NCBI GenBank assembly: GCA_937884015.1
Contig: CALGBV010000123.1
Coordinates: forward strand, 1 to 5,273
Direction: 5' to 3'
DNA length: 5,273 nt
Origin: an uncultured Bacteroidales bacterium
GTDB lineage: Bacteria > Bacteroidota > Bacteroidia > Bacteroidales > F082
Shown here one piece after another: positions 1 to 5,273 of this stretch (positions within the stretch are counted from its first letter, which is position 1; each line of letters opens with the position of its first letter). The notes under the pieces are model-generated. The model saw only the letters and a program-made list of their open reading frames with translations, did no database searches and was not told where the DNA came from. The translations under genes were made by a program, and so were the position numbers.

Positions 1-688
1 CGAAGCCAAAGGCTGGAAGATTGAAATCACTTCCGTCAGCGAAGGCGCCAGCGGCGGCTACAAGGAAATCGACTTCAACGTGACGGGCAACGGCGTTTAC
101 GGGATCCTGAAATTTGAATCGGGCGTTCACCGCGTGCAGCGCGTGCCGAAGACCGAGACCCAAGGCCGCATCCACACTTCGGCGGCATCGGTTGCGGTTT
201 TGCCTGAAGCAGAGGAATTTGATGTTGAAATCAACGAAGGCGAAATCAAATGGGACACCTTCCGTTCGAGTGGTGCCGGCGGGCAGAATGTGAACAAGGT
301 TGAATCGGGTGTGCGACTGCGCTACGTTTGGAAGAACCCGAACACAGGCGAATCGGAGGAAATCCTGATAGAATGTACCGAGACCCGCGACCAGCCCAAG
401 AACAAGGAAAGAGCCTTGTCGCGTTTGCGCACCCGCATCTACGACATGGAATACCAGAAATATATCAACGACATTTCGGCAAAGCGCAAGACCATGGTCT
501 CAACCGGCGACCGTTCGGCCAAGATTCGCACCTACAACTATCCGCAAGGGCGCGTCACCGACCACCGCGTCGAAGGCCTCACCGTCTACAACCTCTCCGC
601 AGTGATGGATGGCGACCTCAACGAAATCATCGAAAAACTGCAAATGGCCGAAAACGCGGAACGACTGAAGGAAAACATTGAATCATAA
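1..688 (+). CDS. prfA: Peptide chain release factor 1 (RF1), 5'-truncated by the window edge
   Basis: RF1 recognises UAA and UAG stop codons in the ribosomal A site and triggers hydrolysis of peptidyl-tRNA; it acts in the cytoplasm. The frame is open from base 2 and encodes 228 residues to the TAA at 686-688. Family members are about 360 residues, so roughly the first 130-140 (domain 1 and part of domain 2) lie left of the window. The codon-recognition segment reads RVPKTETQGRIHT, with the RF1-type PxT tripeptide as PKT at 146-154. The catalytic GGQ is at 278-286 in SSGAGGQNVNKVES. The C-terminal segment RSAKIRTYNYPQGRVTDHR is the RF1 form and not the RF2 form, and no SPF tripeptide is seen. 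Compared with E. coli RF1 as I recall it, about eight residues (around NPNTGESEE) are inserted after the GGQ strand, as in other Bacteroidota. The GTG at 80 is an internal valine, not a start. pyrF follows after 9 bases, suggesting one transcript. Confidence 0.96.
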   Translation, partial: EAKGWKIEITSVSEGASGGYKEIDFNVTGNGVYGILKFESGVHRVQRVPKTETQGRIHTSAASVAVLPEAEEFDVEINEGEIKWDTFRSSGAGGQNVNKVESGVRLRYVWKNPNTGESEEILIECTETRDQPKNKERALSRLRTRIYDMEYQKYINDISAKRKTMVSTGDRSAKIRTYNYPQGRVTDHRVEGLTVYNLSAVMDGDLNEIIEKLQMAENAERLKENIES

Positions 689-697
689 CACAACACC

Positions 698-1525
698 ATG
701 AATAAATCACAACTTTTTGAACAAATCAAGCAGAAACAATCGTTTTTGTGCGTTGGCTTGGACACCGACATCAACAAGATTCCTCAGGAATTATTGGCTA
801 TGGAAGACCCAGTCTTCGAGTTTAATAAGCAGATTATCAACAAGACAGCGAAATATGCCGTTGCATACAAGCCCAACACGGCTTTCTACGAAGTGTATGG
901 CACAAAAGGCTGGCTGAGTCTGGAACGCACCATTCAGTACATTCACAACAACTATCCTGAAATCTTCGTCATAGCCGATGCAAAACGCGGCGACATTGGC
1001 AACACCTCCGCCAACTATGCCAAGGCATTCTTCAACACACTGAAAGCCGATGCCCTCACCGTGGCACCTTACATGGGCAAGGATTCCGTCGAGCCTTTCC
1101 TCAACTTTGAAGACAAATGGGTCGTTCTTCTGGCCCTGACTTCCAATGCCGGCTCAAAGGATTTCCAATATCTCAGTGTTGGCGACAAGATGCTGCACCA
1201 GCAGGTGCTGCAAACCGCAACCACTTGGGCCGCCTCCGAAAAGATGATGTTTGTGGTTGGCGCAACACACCCTGAAGAATTGGGCGAAATCCGCAAGATG
1301 TTGCCCGATTATTTCTTCTTAGTGCCAGGCGTTGGCGCACAGGGCGGCGACTTGCAAGCTGTTGCCAAAAACGGACTGAACAATGAATGTGGTCTGCTCG
1401 TCAACTCGTCAAGAGGCATCATTTACGCTTCCAATGGCAGTGATTTCGCCATCCGCGCCGGCGAAAAGGCTAAGGAATTGCAGGAACAGATGGCTGTTCT
1501 GCTGAAAGAAAAAGGGATTATATGA
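698..1525 (+). CDS. pyrF: Orotidine 5'-phosphate decarboxylase
   Basis: This cytoplasmic TIM-barrel enzyme decarboxylates orotidine 5'-monophosphate to UMP, the last step of de novo pyrimidine synthesis. The 275-residue product is complete and has the length of the longer (type 2) bacterial subfamily; E. coli PyrF is nearer 245. Substrate-binding GLDTD lies at residues 20-24. The catalytic charge network is visible as K58 in AYKPN and D94-K96-D99 in ADAKRGDIGNT. The phosphate-binding parts are VPGVGAQGGD at 209-218 and VNSSRGIIYAS at 235-245, with R239 the likely phosphate-contacting arginine. The ATG at 698 gives MNKSQLFEQIKQKQSFLCVG, a natural N-terminus for this family; no Shine-Dalgarno sequence precedes it, as is usual in Bacteroidota. 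It starts 9 bases after the prfA stop, with no promoter or terminator between, so the two are probably co-transcribed. The coupling looks like genome organisation, not a shared pathway. It ends at TGA, before a REP-like palindrome and a terminator. Confidence 0.96.
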   Translation: MNKSQLFEQIKQKQSFLCVGLDTDINKIPQELLAMEDPVFEFNKQIINKTAKYAVAYKPNTAFYEVYGTKGWLSLERTIQYIHNNYPEIFVIADAKRGDIGNTSANYAKAFFNTLKADALTVAPYMGKDSVEPFLNFEDKWVVLLALTSNAGSKDFQYLSVGDKMLHQQVLQTATTWAASEKMMFVVGATHPEELGEIRKMLPDYFFLVPGVGAQGGDLQAVAKNGLNNECGLLVNSSRGIIYASNGSDFAIRAGEKAKELQEQMAVLLKEKGII

Positions 1526-1558
1526 AAACAACTTTGACATTCAATTGATTTTGGGTAT

Positions 1559-1592
1559 GTAGAGACGCACGGCCGTGCGTCTTTACGTTCCA
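1559..1592 (+). repeat. REP-like palindromic element, copy 1
   Basis: A perfect 20-base palindrome, agacgcacggccgtgcgtct, occupies 1563-1582. In RNA the stem extends on both sides by a G-U wobble (1562/1583) and three Watson-Crick pairs (1561/1584, 1560/1585, 1559/1586). The asymmetric tail ttacgttcca (1583-1592) gives the unit a direction. The same 34-base unit recurs on the opposite strand at 5082-5115 with one base different. It lies in the gap after pyrF. No T run follows the stem, so it is not a typical intrinsic terminator. The size, the palindromic form and the purely intergenic sites resemble REP or small MITE-type repeats, but no transposase gene is present in the window to show how it moves. 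Assigning it to a named family would need a genome search. Confidence 0.8.
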
Positions 1593-1617
1593 CAAAATGT
1601 TGGATTAATCTCATCGC

Positions 1618-1661
1618 ATAATCAAAAAGCCGCCCCGAACCGAGGCGGCTTTTTTGATTAT
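1618..1661. terminator. Bidirectional intrinsic terminator between convergent genes
   Basis: The stem gccgcc (1629-1634) pairs with ggcggc (1644-1649) around a 9-base loop. The loop can form two further pairs (1636/1642, 1637/1641) beyond a C-A mismatch. Five As (1624-1628) precede the stem and six Ts (1650-1655) follow it, so a U run follows the hairpin on either strand. The flanks ataatc (1618-1623) and gattat (1656-1661) are also complementary. The hairpin sits 92 bases after the pyrF stop and 15 bases after the stop of the minus-strand secreted-protein gene, so it most likely ends both transcripts. Confidence 0.9.
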
Positions 1662-1676
1662 AACAAGTAACTCAAA

Positions 1677-3725
1677 TTACTTGGCAACTGAGAACATTCT
1701 GGTCTGCATTTCACCGTTCTGAGAGTAGATGCGGATGAAATAGATGCCGCTGTTCATGCTACTCGTGCTGATTTGAGCCTGACCATCAGCAACTTCCTGT
1801 GAAAGAACGAGCTGACCCATAGCATTGTAAACCTCAACGTTGGCAATGTTTTCGCCTGCCACGTTCAGCACATCCGATGCAGGGTTAGGATAAATCTTCA
1901 CGCTGTTTTCAAATTCATTGACGCCAGTAGTACCAGTGTTGAAGGTAGCTTCTGGGCCGTAAACGGTCTGACCCTCGATGACGGCGTAAGCCTTAACCAT
2001 ATAGATGCTTGCTTCATCAAGGCCTTCAACAGAACCCAGGATTTGTTTGAATTCGTTGATTCTACCGATAACAGTATTTACAGTTGAACTTGTAACCTTT
2101 CTGTATTCGAAACCGACTTCATCAGGATAACCGACATAATCCAATGAACTGATGAAATTAGCGTCAATTTCAGTGACCATTTCAACTTCAGTTTCACCAA
2201 CTGTAGCTTGAGGATTTTGGCCCTTGACTGAAATCAGAGTAGAAGCTTCGCTGCCAAATTCGCCATCATCTTCATCACCAAAAATAACATTGTCGTTTGC
2301 ATCATAAAGGATATAATAACCATGGCCGTATGAGCAGCACATGCCATTACCGACATTGTCATAAATTGAGAACTTAACGCATTCGTTTGCAGGAACTGGG
2401 AAACGTTCGATGTGGAGTTGTGTGCCTGTGCCACCCATCAGCATTGCGTATGGGCCACCTGATGCGAGGACAGTGCCATCAGAAGCGGTAGCTTCCCAAG
2501 TGATCTGGTTGCCGAACTTGTCTTGCATGAGCTGCAGTTCGATTTCGGTTTCTTCGCCATCGATTTCAACATCAGTCCATTCCTGGCAGCTGACAGTTGC
2601 ACTTGATTCAGCTGAGAAAGGAGTGCCATTGGCTTCGATAATGCTCACATTGATGGCATGTGAACCAAATGAAACTTCAACAGGAATTTCAATTATTTCG
2701 ATACCATACTGAGGAAGTTCGCCTTCCCAACCCACTGAAACGGTTTCGCCTTCAATTTCGGCTTCGAGTTTCAGTGATGTCAAGGTTTCGGTACCGCCGT
2801 TTTGGACTTTAACATTGACAATCTTGCTATGCGTACAAGTGCTTGCTGCTTCCTGAGCAACGCTCTTTATGAATGGGAAAATAGGTTCGTCAGAACCAGT
2901 CACCTTATCCAGTTCATTAGCTGTCAGTACCGGACGGGTTGGAGTGCCTTGGAAACGTTCGGTAACGTATGCAATGAACAAGATTCTGTCGAGGTCGACA
3001 TCAACACCGTTTGGTGAACCAATTGTTTCAGGAATTTCGTATGTGTAGGTGCGGGTAATTAAAGTGCCCTGCGTGGTTGGGGAAATGGCATCGCCCCATG
3101 CGCTGGTGCTGTTCACCACATCGCGGAAGATATGCATGTGCTTATATTGGCTACCGACCCATTGGGTAGGGTTGTAGTTGCCATAGTCGGCCTGTGAACC
3201 AAGAATACTGTCCTGAAGCATGACAACAGTCAAGTAGTTTTCATCGGCTGTGCTGTTGCCAGTGTAATAAACTTCAACAGTGATGGATGCAATGCGTGAA
3301 GTTGGATTCACGACAACCATACCGCCAATGTTACATTCGGCAGCCTGACCCATCTGCTGGACAGCGATACTTCTCCACTGGCCTCTATCCTGGCAAGCAG
3401 AAGATGAACGGTTGACATTACCTGTAGGATAACCGCTGATGCTGAAACCAGAAGCAATGGTATGACCATCAGTCGTATTGAAGTTAGGATATGAGGTTGG
3501 AGCATATCCACCATCATGAATGTTGATTGCCCAGAATCTGCCAGGAAATTCGGCCATGATTTCGTTACCAATTCTGTGACCGTCGGTGCAATAACCGCAG
3601 TTACGGCCAGTGAATTCTTCAAGGATGACGTTTCTGTTTGACGGAGTCGTCGAAACGTACTGCTGTGCTTTCAGTGAAAAAGAAAAAGCCAGCACTGCCA
3701 TTAAGGCGAGGAAAATTTTCTTCAT
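1677..3725 (-). CDS. Secreted Omp28-like protein with T9SS type A sorting domain
   Basis: The 682-residue product begins with a clear signal peptide (MKKIFLALMAVLAFSFSLKA, cleavage likely after A20, leaving Q21 as in many Bacteroidota exported proteins). Residues about 30-290 resemble the Omp28 family: EEFTGRNCGYCTDGH carries a thioredoxin-like CxxC (C43, C46), and SGYPTGNVNR (P100) fits the cis-proline loop. Residues about 385-500 form a beta-rich module with WEATASDGTVLASGGPY and YDNVGNGMCCSYGHG, close to the DxxGDGICC motif seen in other T9SS cargo. Residues about 510-597 could be an Fn3-like module, a weaker call. Residues 605-682, with KIYPNPASDVLNV and GIYFIRIYSQNGE, are a type A sorting domain, so the protein should cross the inner membrane by Sec and the outer membrane by T9SS, then be cleaved and attached to the surface or released. 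Its substrate and function are unknown. Redox activity is possible from CGYC but not shown. It appears monocistronic, between terminators at 3812-3843 and 1618-1661. Confidence 0.92.
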   Translation of the reverse strand: MKKIFLALMAVLAFSFSLKAQQYVSTTPSNRNVILEEFTGRNCGYCTDGHRIGNEIMAEFPGRFWAINIHDGGYAPTSYPNFNTTDGHTIASGFSISGYPTGNVNRSSSACQDRGQWRSIAVQQMGQAAECNIGGMVVVNPTSRIASITVEVYYTGNSTADENYLTVVMLQDSILGSQADYGNYNPTQWVGSQYKHMHIFRDVVNSTSAWGDAISPTTQGTLITRTYTYEIPETIGSPNGVDVDLDRILFIAYVTERFQGTPTRPVLTANELDKVTGSDEPIFPFIKSVAQEAASTCTHSKIVNVKVQNGGTETLTSLKLEAEIEGETVSVGWEGELPQYGIEIIEIPVEVSFGSHAINVSIIEANGTPFSAESSATVSCQEWTDVEIDGEETEIELQLMQDKFGNQITWEATASDGTVLASGGPYAMLMGGTGTQLHIERFPVPANECVKFSIYDNVGNGMCCSYGHGYYILYDANDNVIFGDEDDGEFGSEASTLISVKGQNPQATVGETEVEMVTEIDANFISSLDYVGYPDEVGFEYRKVTSSTVNTVIGRINEFKQILGSVEGLDEASIYMVKAYAVIEGQTVYGPEATFNTGTTGVNEFENSVKIYPNPASDVLNVAGENIANVEVYNAMGQLVLSQEVADGQAQISTSSMNSGIYFIRIYSQNGEMQTRMFSVAK

Positions 3726-3760
3726 AGTTATTGAATTTAATTAATGAATCTATTTGGGTA

Positions 3761-3768
3761 CAAAAATA
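3761..3768 (-). promoter_or_regulatory. Possible -7 element for the Omp28-like gene
   Basis: On the minus strand this reads TATTTTTG, a full match to the Bacteroidota -7 consensus TAnnTTTG. Transcription would start roughly 6-8 bases downstream, giving a leader of about 30 bases that is AT-rich and has no Shine-Dalgarno sequence. No good TTTG lies 19-21 bases upstream, so the -33 half is weak. A second TATTTTTG at 3801-3808 also lacks a well-spaced -33 and overlaps the tail of the ilvE terminator region, so the nearer site is preferred. AT-rich sequence gives such matches by chance. Confidence 0.45.
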
Positions 3769-3811
3769 ATACATTGTTTCAATAGATAGACACATTTTTT
3801 CAAAAATAGGC

Positions 3812-3843
3812 AAAAAAAAATGTGCCCCTGTAAAGAGGCACAT
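3812..3843 (-). terminator. Intrinsic terminator of ilvE
   Basis: Read on the minus strand, a seven-pair stem (atgtgcc at 3820-3826 with ggcacat at 3837-3843) encloses a 10-base loop and is followed by Ts opposite the nine As at 3812-3820. The innermost bases can add two pairs closing a four-base gtaa loop beyond a C-A mismatch. It begins about 40 bases after the ilvE stop and lies upstream of the promoter-like element of the next minus-strand gene. This placement argues that ilvE and the Omp28-like gene are transcribed separately. Confidence 0.85.
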
Positions 3844-3881
3844 CTTCTGCGATTGCTCGCTATTATTTTATTTCTATTCAA

Positions 3882-4907
3882 TTAAATGCCTTCAACGATG
3901 GTAATCCAGCCGAATTCGTCTGGTTCAGTTCCATACTGAATGCCACGGAGTTTGTTGTAGAGTTTTTCGCTCTGTTTGCCAGGCTGACCATCACCGAAAA
4001 CGTATGACTTGCCGGTTTCCGGATCATCGATGCGTGAGATTGGGCTGATGACAGCTGCGGTGCCGCAAGCGCCGGCTTCTTCGAATGTAGCCAATTCTTC
4101 TTCAGCAATCTGACGGCGTTCAACCTTCATGCCAAGGCTTTCAGCGATCTGCATCAAGCTCTTGTTGGTGATGGAAGGAAGAATTGATGTCGATTTAGGA
4201 GTGATGTATGTGTTATCCTTGATAGCGAAGAAGTTAGCAGCGCCAGCTTCGTCGATATACTTCTTTTCCTTTGCATCGAGATAGAATTCGCAGGCATACT
4301 GACCGCCGTGGCAAGCTTCGACGTGAGCGCGCATGGAAGCTGCATAGTTGCCACCGACCTTGTAGATACCAGTTCCGAGAGGAGCCGAACGGTCGTACTT
4401 GCGAGTGATAACGTATGGGTTAGCCATGAAGCCGCCCTTGAAGTAAGGACCGACTGGGGTAACGAACACGAGGAACAGATATTCATCAGCTGGTTTCACA
4501 CCAACGCGGGCGCCTGTACCAATCAGCAATGGACGAATATAGAGAGATGCGCCAGTTTCGTATGGTGGGATGAATTCAGCATTCAGCTTAACGACCTTAA
4601 CGATAGCTTCTTCGAACTTTTCGAGAGGCAGCTTAGCCATCATGATGCCATCGCATGATGATTGCAGACGCTTGCCGTTTTCGTCCATGCGGAAGATACG
4701 TACTTTGCCATCCTTGCCGCGGAAAGCCTTCATGCCTTCGAAAGCTTCCTGACCATAGTGCAGGCAAGTAGCAGCCATGTGAATGTTGATGGTGGTTTCT
4801 GAACTGACTTCAAGTTCGCCCCACTGACCGTTACGATAGTAGCAACGGACATTGTAATTTGTTGGATAATAGCCGAATGTCAAATTGGCCCAATCAATGT
4901 TTTGCAT
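3882..4907 (-). CDS. ilvE: Branched-chain amino acid aminotransferase
   Basis: This PLP-dependent fold-type IV enzyme moves the amino group between leucine, isoleucine or valine and 2-oxoglutarate, the last step in making these amino acids and the first in degrading them. With the start at 4907 the product has 341 residues, typical of the longer BCAT group that includes the eukaryotic enzymes; E. coli IlvE has about 309. Visible family features are LHYGQEAFEGMKAFRG (residues 49-64), LYIRPLLIGTG (R125), the PLP-binding lysine K183 in GIYKVGGNYAAS, E220 in IDEAGAANFF, and GACGTAAVISPI near 279-290. The frame stays open to an ATG at 5042, but the extra 45 codons are hydrophobic, AT-rich, unlike the family N-terminus, and overlap the likely promoter. 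The start MQNIDWANLTFGYYPTNYNV is therefore chosen. No Shine-Dalgarno sequence is seen. The gene has its own promoter and terminator. No other branched-chain biosynthesis gene is nearby, so no pathway operon is visible. Confidence 0.94.
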   Translation of the reverse strand: MQNIDWANLTFGYYPTNYNVRCYYRNGQWGELEVSSETTINIHMAATCLHYGQEAFEGMKAFRGKDGKVRIFRMDENGKRLQSSCDGIMMAKLPLEKFEEAIVKVVKLNAEFIPPYETGASLYIRPLLIGTGARVGVKPADEYLFLVFVTPVGPYFKGGFMANPYVITRKYDRSAPLGTGIYKVGGNYAASMRAHVEACHGGQYACEFYLDAKEKKYIDEAGAANFFAIKDNTYITPKSTSILPSITNKSLMQIAESLGMKVERRQIAEEELATFEEAGACGTAAVISPISRIDDPETGKSYVFGDGQPGKQSEKLYNKLRGIQYGTEPDEFGWITIVEGI

Positions 4908-4955
4908 AATTTCTGTATTTATAAGTTGATAATTCGCTTTGCACAAAAAGTTGCA

Positions 4956-4984
4956 CGAAATTACAAATAAAAACGATAAGTCAA
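4956..4984 (-). promoter_or_regulatory. Probable ilvE promoter
   Basis: On the minus strand TTG (4984-4982) is followed after 18 bases by TAATTTCG (4963-4956), which matches the Bacteroidota TAnnTTTG -7 box at all but one position. Transcription would begin near 4949, giving a leader of about 40 bases before the ATG at 4907. This position lies inside the longest open frame and is one reason for rejecting the 5042 start. Two TTGCAC copies (4939-4944 and 4951-4956, + strand) surround the expected start point. Confidence 0.55.
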
Positions 4985-5081
4985 GCGTTTTTTCAAGAAA
5001 ATGTTTCGCCTCATCAACAAAACCCAAAAACAAGAATGACATTCAGCAAAATGAGAACACCTTATTAATATGAATTACCCT

Positions 5082-5115
5082 TGGAACGTAAAGACGCACG
5101 GCCGTGCGTCTCAAC
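5082..5115 (-). repeat. REP-like palindromic element, copy 2 (inverted)
   Basis: The same perfect 20-base palindrome as copy 1 lies at 5092-5111. Read on the minus strand, the 34-base unit including its tail ttacgttcca matches 1559-1592 at 33 of 34 positions; the only change is A at 1561 to T opposite 5113. The G-T wobble beside the stem is also kept (5112/5091 on the minus strand). Identity stops sharply at both ends. The tails of the two copies point toward each other across 3.5 kb holding the Omp28-like gene and ilvE. It lies between two divergent promoters, so it could affect a transcript leader, but nothing shows this. Confidence 0.8.
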
Positions 5116-5177
5116 TTTCCAATAGACTCATTAATATCACCGACGGCATCTATTAACAAATAATTTAGCGAATACCC

Positions 5178-5207
5178 TTGCCAATTCACGAAAAAGCCGT
5201 ATTTTTG
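5178..5207 (+). promoter_or_regulatory. Promoter reading right, out of the window
   Basis: TTG (5178-5180), a 19-base spacer and TATTTTTG (5200-5207) match the Bacteroidota TTTG/TAnnTTTG arrangement well. The start of transcription would fall near 5214, about 45 bases before the ATG at 5258. The 9-base sequence caattcacg occurs on both sides of the -7 box (5182-5190 and 5213-5221), which might be an operator pair or chance. Confidence 0.6.
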
Positions 5208-5257
5208 CAGCACAATTCACGTGGAAAGATTTGATTTGATTGCAACCACAAGAAAAA

Positions 5258-5273
5258 ATGCTAAAACAATGTT
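5258..5273 (+). CDS. Possible start of a gene cut by the window edge
   Basis: An ATG at 5258, preceded by the A-rich stretch agaaaaa and lying about 45 bases beyond a good promoter match, opens a frame reading MLKQC to the window end. A-rich sequence just before the start is common in Bacteroidota genes. Five codons are too few to identify a product, and a second ATG at 5269 in another frame (offset 11 bases) is also possible. The call rests mainly on the promoter and spacing. Confidence 0.3.

Larger units (their letters stand above)
4908..5257. other. Divergent intergenic region
   Basis: These 350 AT-rich bases separate ilvE from a gene that probably starts at the right edge. They hold the ilvE promoter on the minus strand (4956-4984), the second REP-like element (5082-5115) and a promoter-like site on the plus strand (5178-5207). 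The stretch 5116-5177 shows no recognisable structure beyond short AT-rich repeats such as attaatat (5064-5071 and 5130-5137). No tRNA, riboswitch fold or credible small open frame was seen. Confidence 0.7.

Noticed and set aside
586..777. Minus-strand open frame of 63 codons across the prfA/pyrF junction
   Set aside because: It is antisense to two confidently identified genes, has no family-like features and no promoter or start context.
1563..1582. Palindrome considered as an intrinsic terminator or a restriction/regulator site
   Set aside because: No T run follows on either strand, a proper terminator lies only 36 bases further on, and the second copy sits upstream of genes where a terminator is not expected.
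1423..1614. Minus-strand open frame of 63 codons over the pyrF end and copy 1 of the repeat
   Set aside because: Its N-terminal part comes from the intergenic palindrome and the rest is antisense to the pyrF C-terminus.
2410..3017. Plus-strand open frames inside the Omp28-like gene
   Set aside because: They are antisense to a gene whose signal peptide, domains and sorting domain are all read cleanly in the minus-strand frame.
3619..3843. Minus-strand open frame of 74 codons overlapping the start of the Omp28-like gene
   Set aside because: It runs through the ilvE terminator and the promoter-like region and is out of frame with the signal peptide; no coding character is visible.
4308..4752. 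Plus-strand open frames inside ilvE
   Set aside because: They are antisense shadows of a well-conserved enzyme; the products resemble nothing I recognise.
5064..5180. Short repeats attaatat and tacccttg on both sides of copy 2, considered as a target-site duplication or a duplicated promoter part
   Set aside because: They are not adjacent to the ends of the element, and no -7 box lies at the right distance from the first tacccttg; eight-base matches in AT-rich DNA are expected by chance.
1..5273. Search for a CRISPR array, defence island, prophage or new multi-gene system
   Set aside because: All long frames belong to prfA, pyrF, ilvE or an Omp28-like T9SS cargo protein; there are no regularly spaced repeats and no uncharacterised gene cluster.

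Overview
The window looks like ordinary chromosome from a member of the Bacteroidota, most likely Bacteroidales. Four independent signs point there: a Bacteroidota-type release factor 1 followed directly by pyrF; a large secreted protein with an Omp28-like N-terminal domain and a C-terminal type IX secretion (T9SS) sorting domain; promoter-like sites of the TTG-N18/19-TAnnTTTG type; and AT-rich leaders without Shine-Dalgarno sequences. By eye, prfA is the most GC-rich part, the intergenic regions are AT-rich, and the secreted-protein gene lies between. The exact genus cannot be fixed from the sequence alone.

Left part (1-1525, + strand): the 3' two thirds of prfA (peptide chain release factor 1) and, after a 9-base gap, the whole of pyrF (orotidine 5'-phosphate decarboxylase). 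No promoter is visible between them, so they are probably co-transcribed from a promoter left of the window. A 151-base convergent gap follows. It holds a palindromic REP-like element and a strong hairpin with T runs on both sides, which serves as a bidirectional terminator for pyrF and the gene facing it.

Centre and right (1677-4907, - strand): a 682-residue exported protein (signal peptide, Omp28/thioredoxin-like domain with CGYC, two or more beta-rich modules, T9SS type A sorting domain) and, upstream of it, ilvE (branched-chain amino acid aminotransferase). A hairpin with nine Ts ends ilvE just before a promoter-like element for the secreted-protein gene, so the two are probably separate transcription units despite sharing a strand. 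The ilvE start is placed at 4907 rather than at the longest open frame (5042), because the extra 45 codons cover the probable promoter and do not look like part of the family.

Right end (4908-5273): a divergent intergenic region with the ilvE promoter, a second copy of the REP-like element in inverted orientation (33 of 34 bases identical to the first), and a good + strand promoter match. That promoter reads out of the window toward a gene whose first codons may be visible at 5258.

The genes serve translation termination, pyrimidine synthesis, branched-chain amino acid metabolism and cell-surface export; there is no sign of a joint pathway. I see no CRISPR array, transposase gene, tRNA, rRNA or defence cluster. 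The least explained items are the inverted pair of REP-like palindromes enclosing the two minus-strand genes, and the biological role of the secreted Omp28-like protein.
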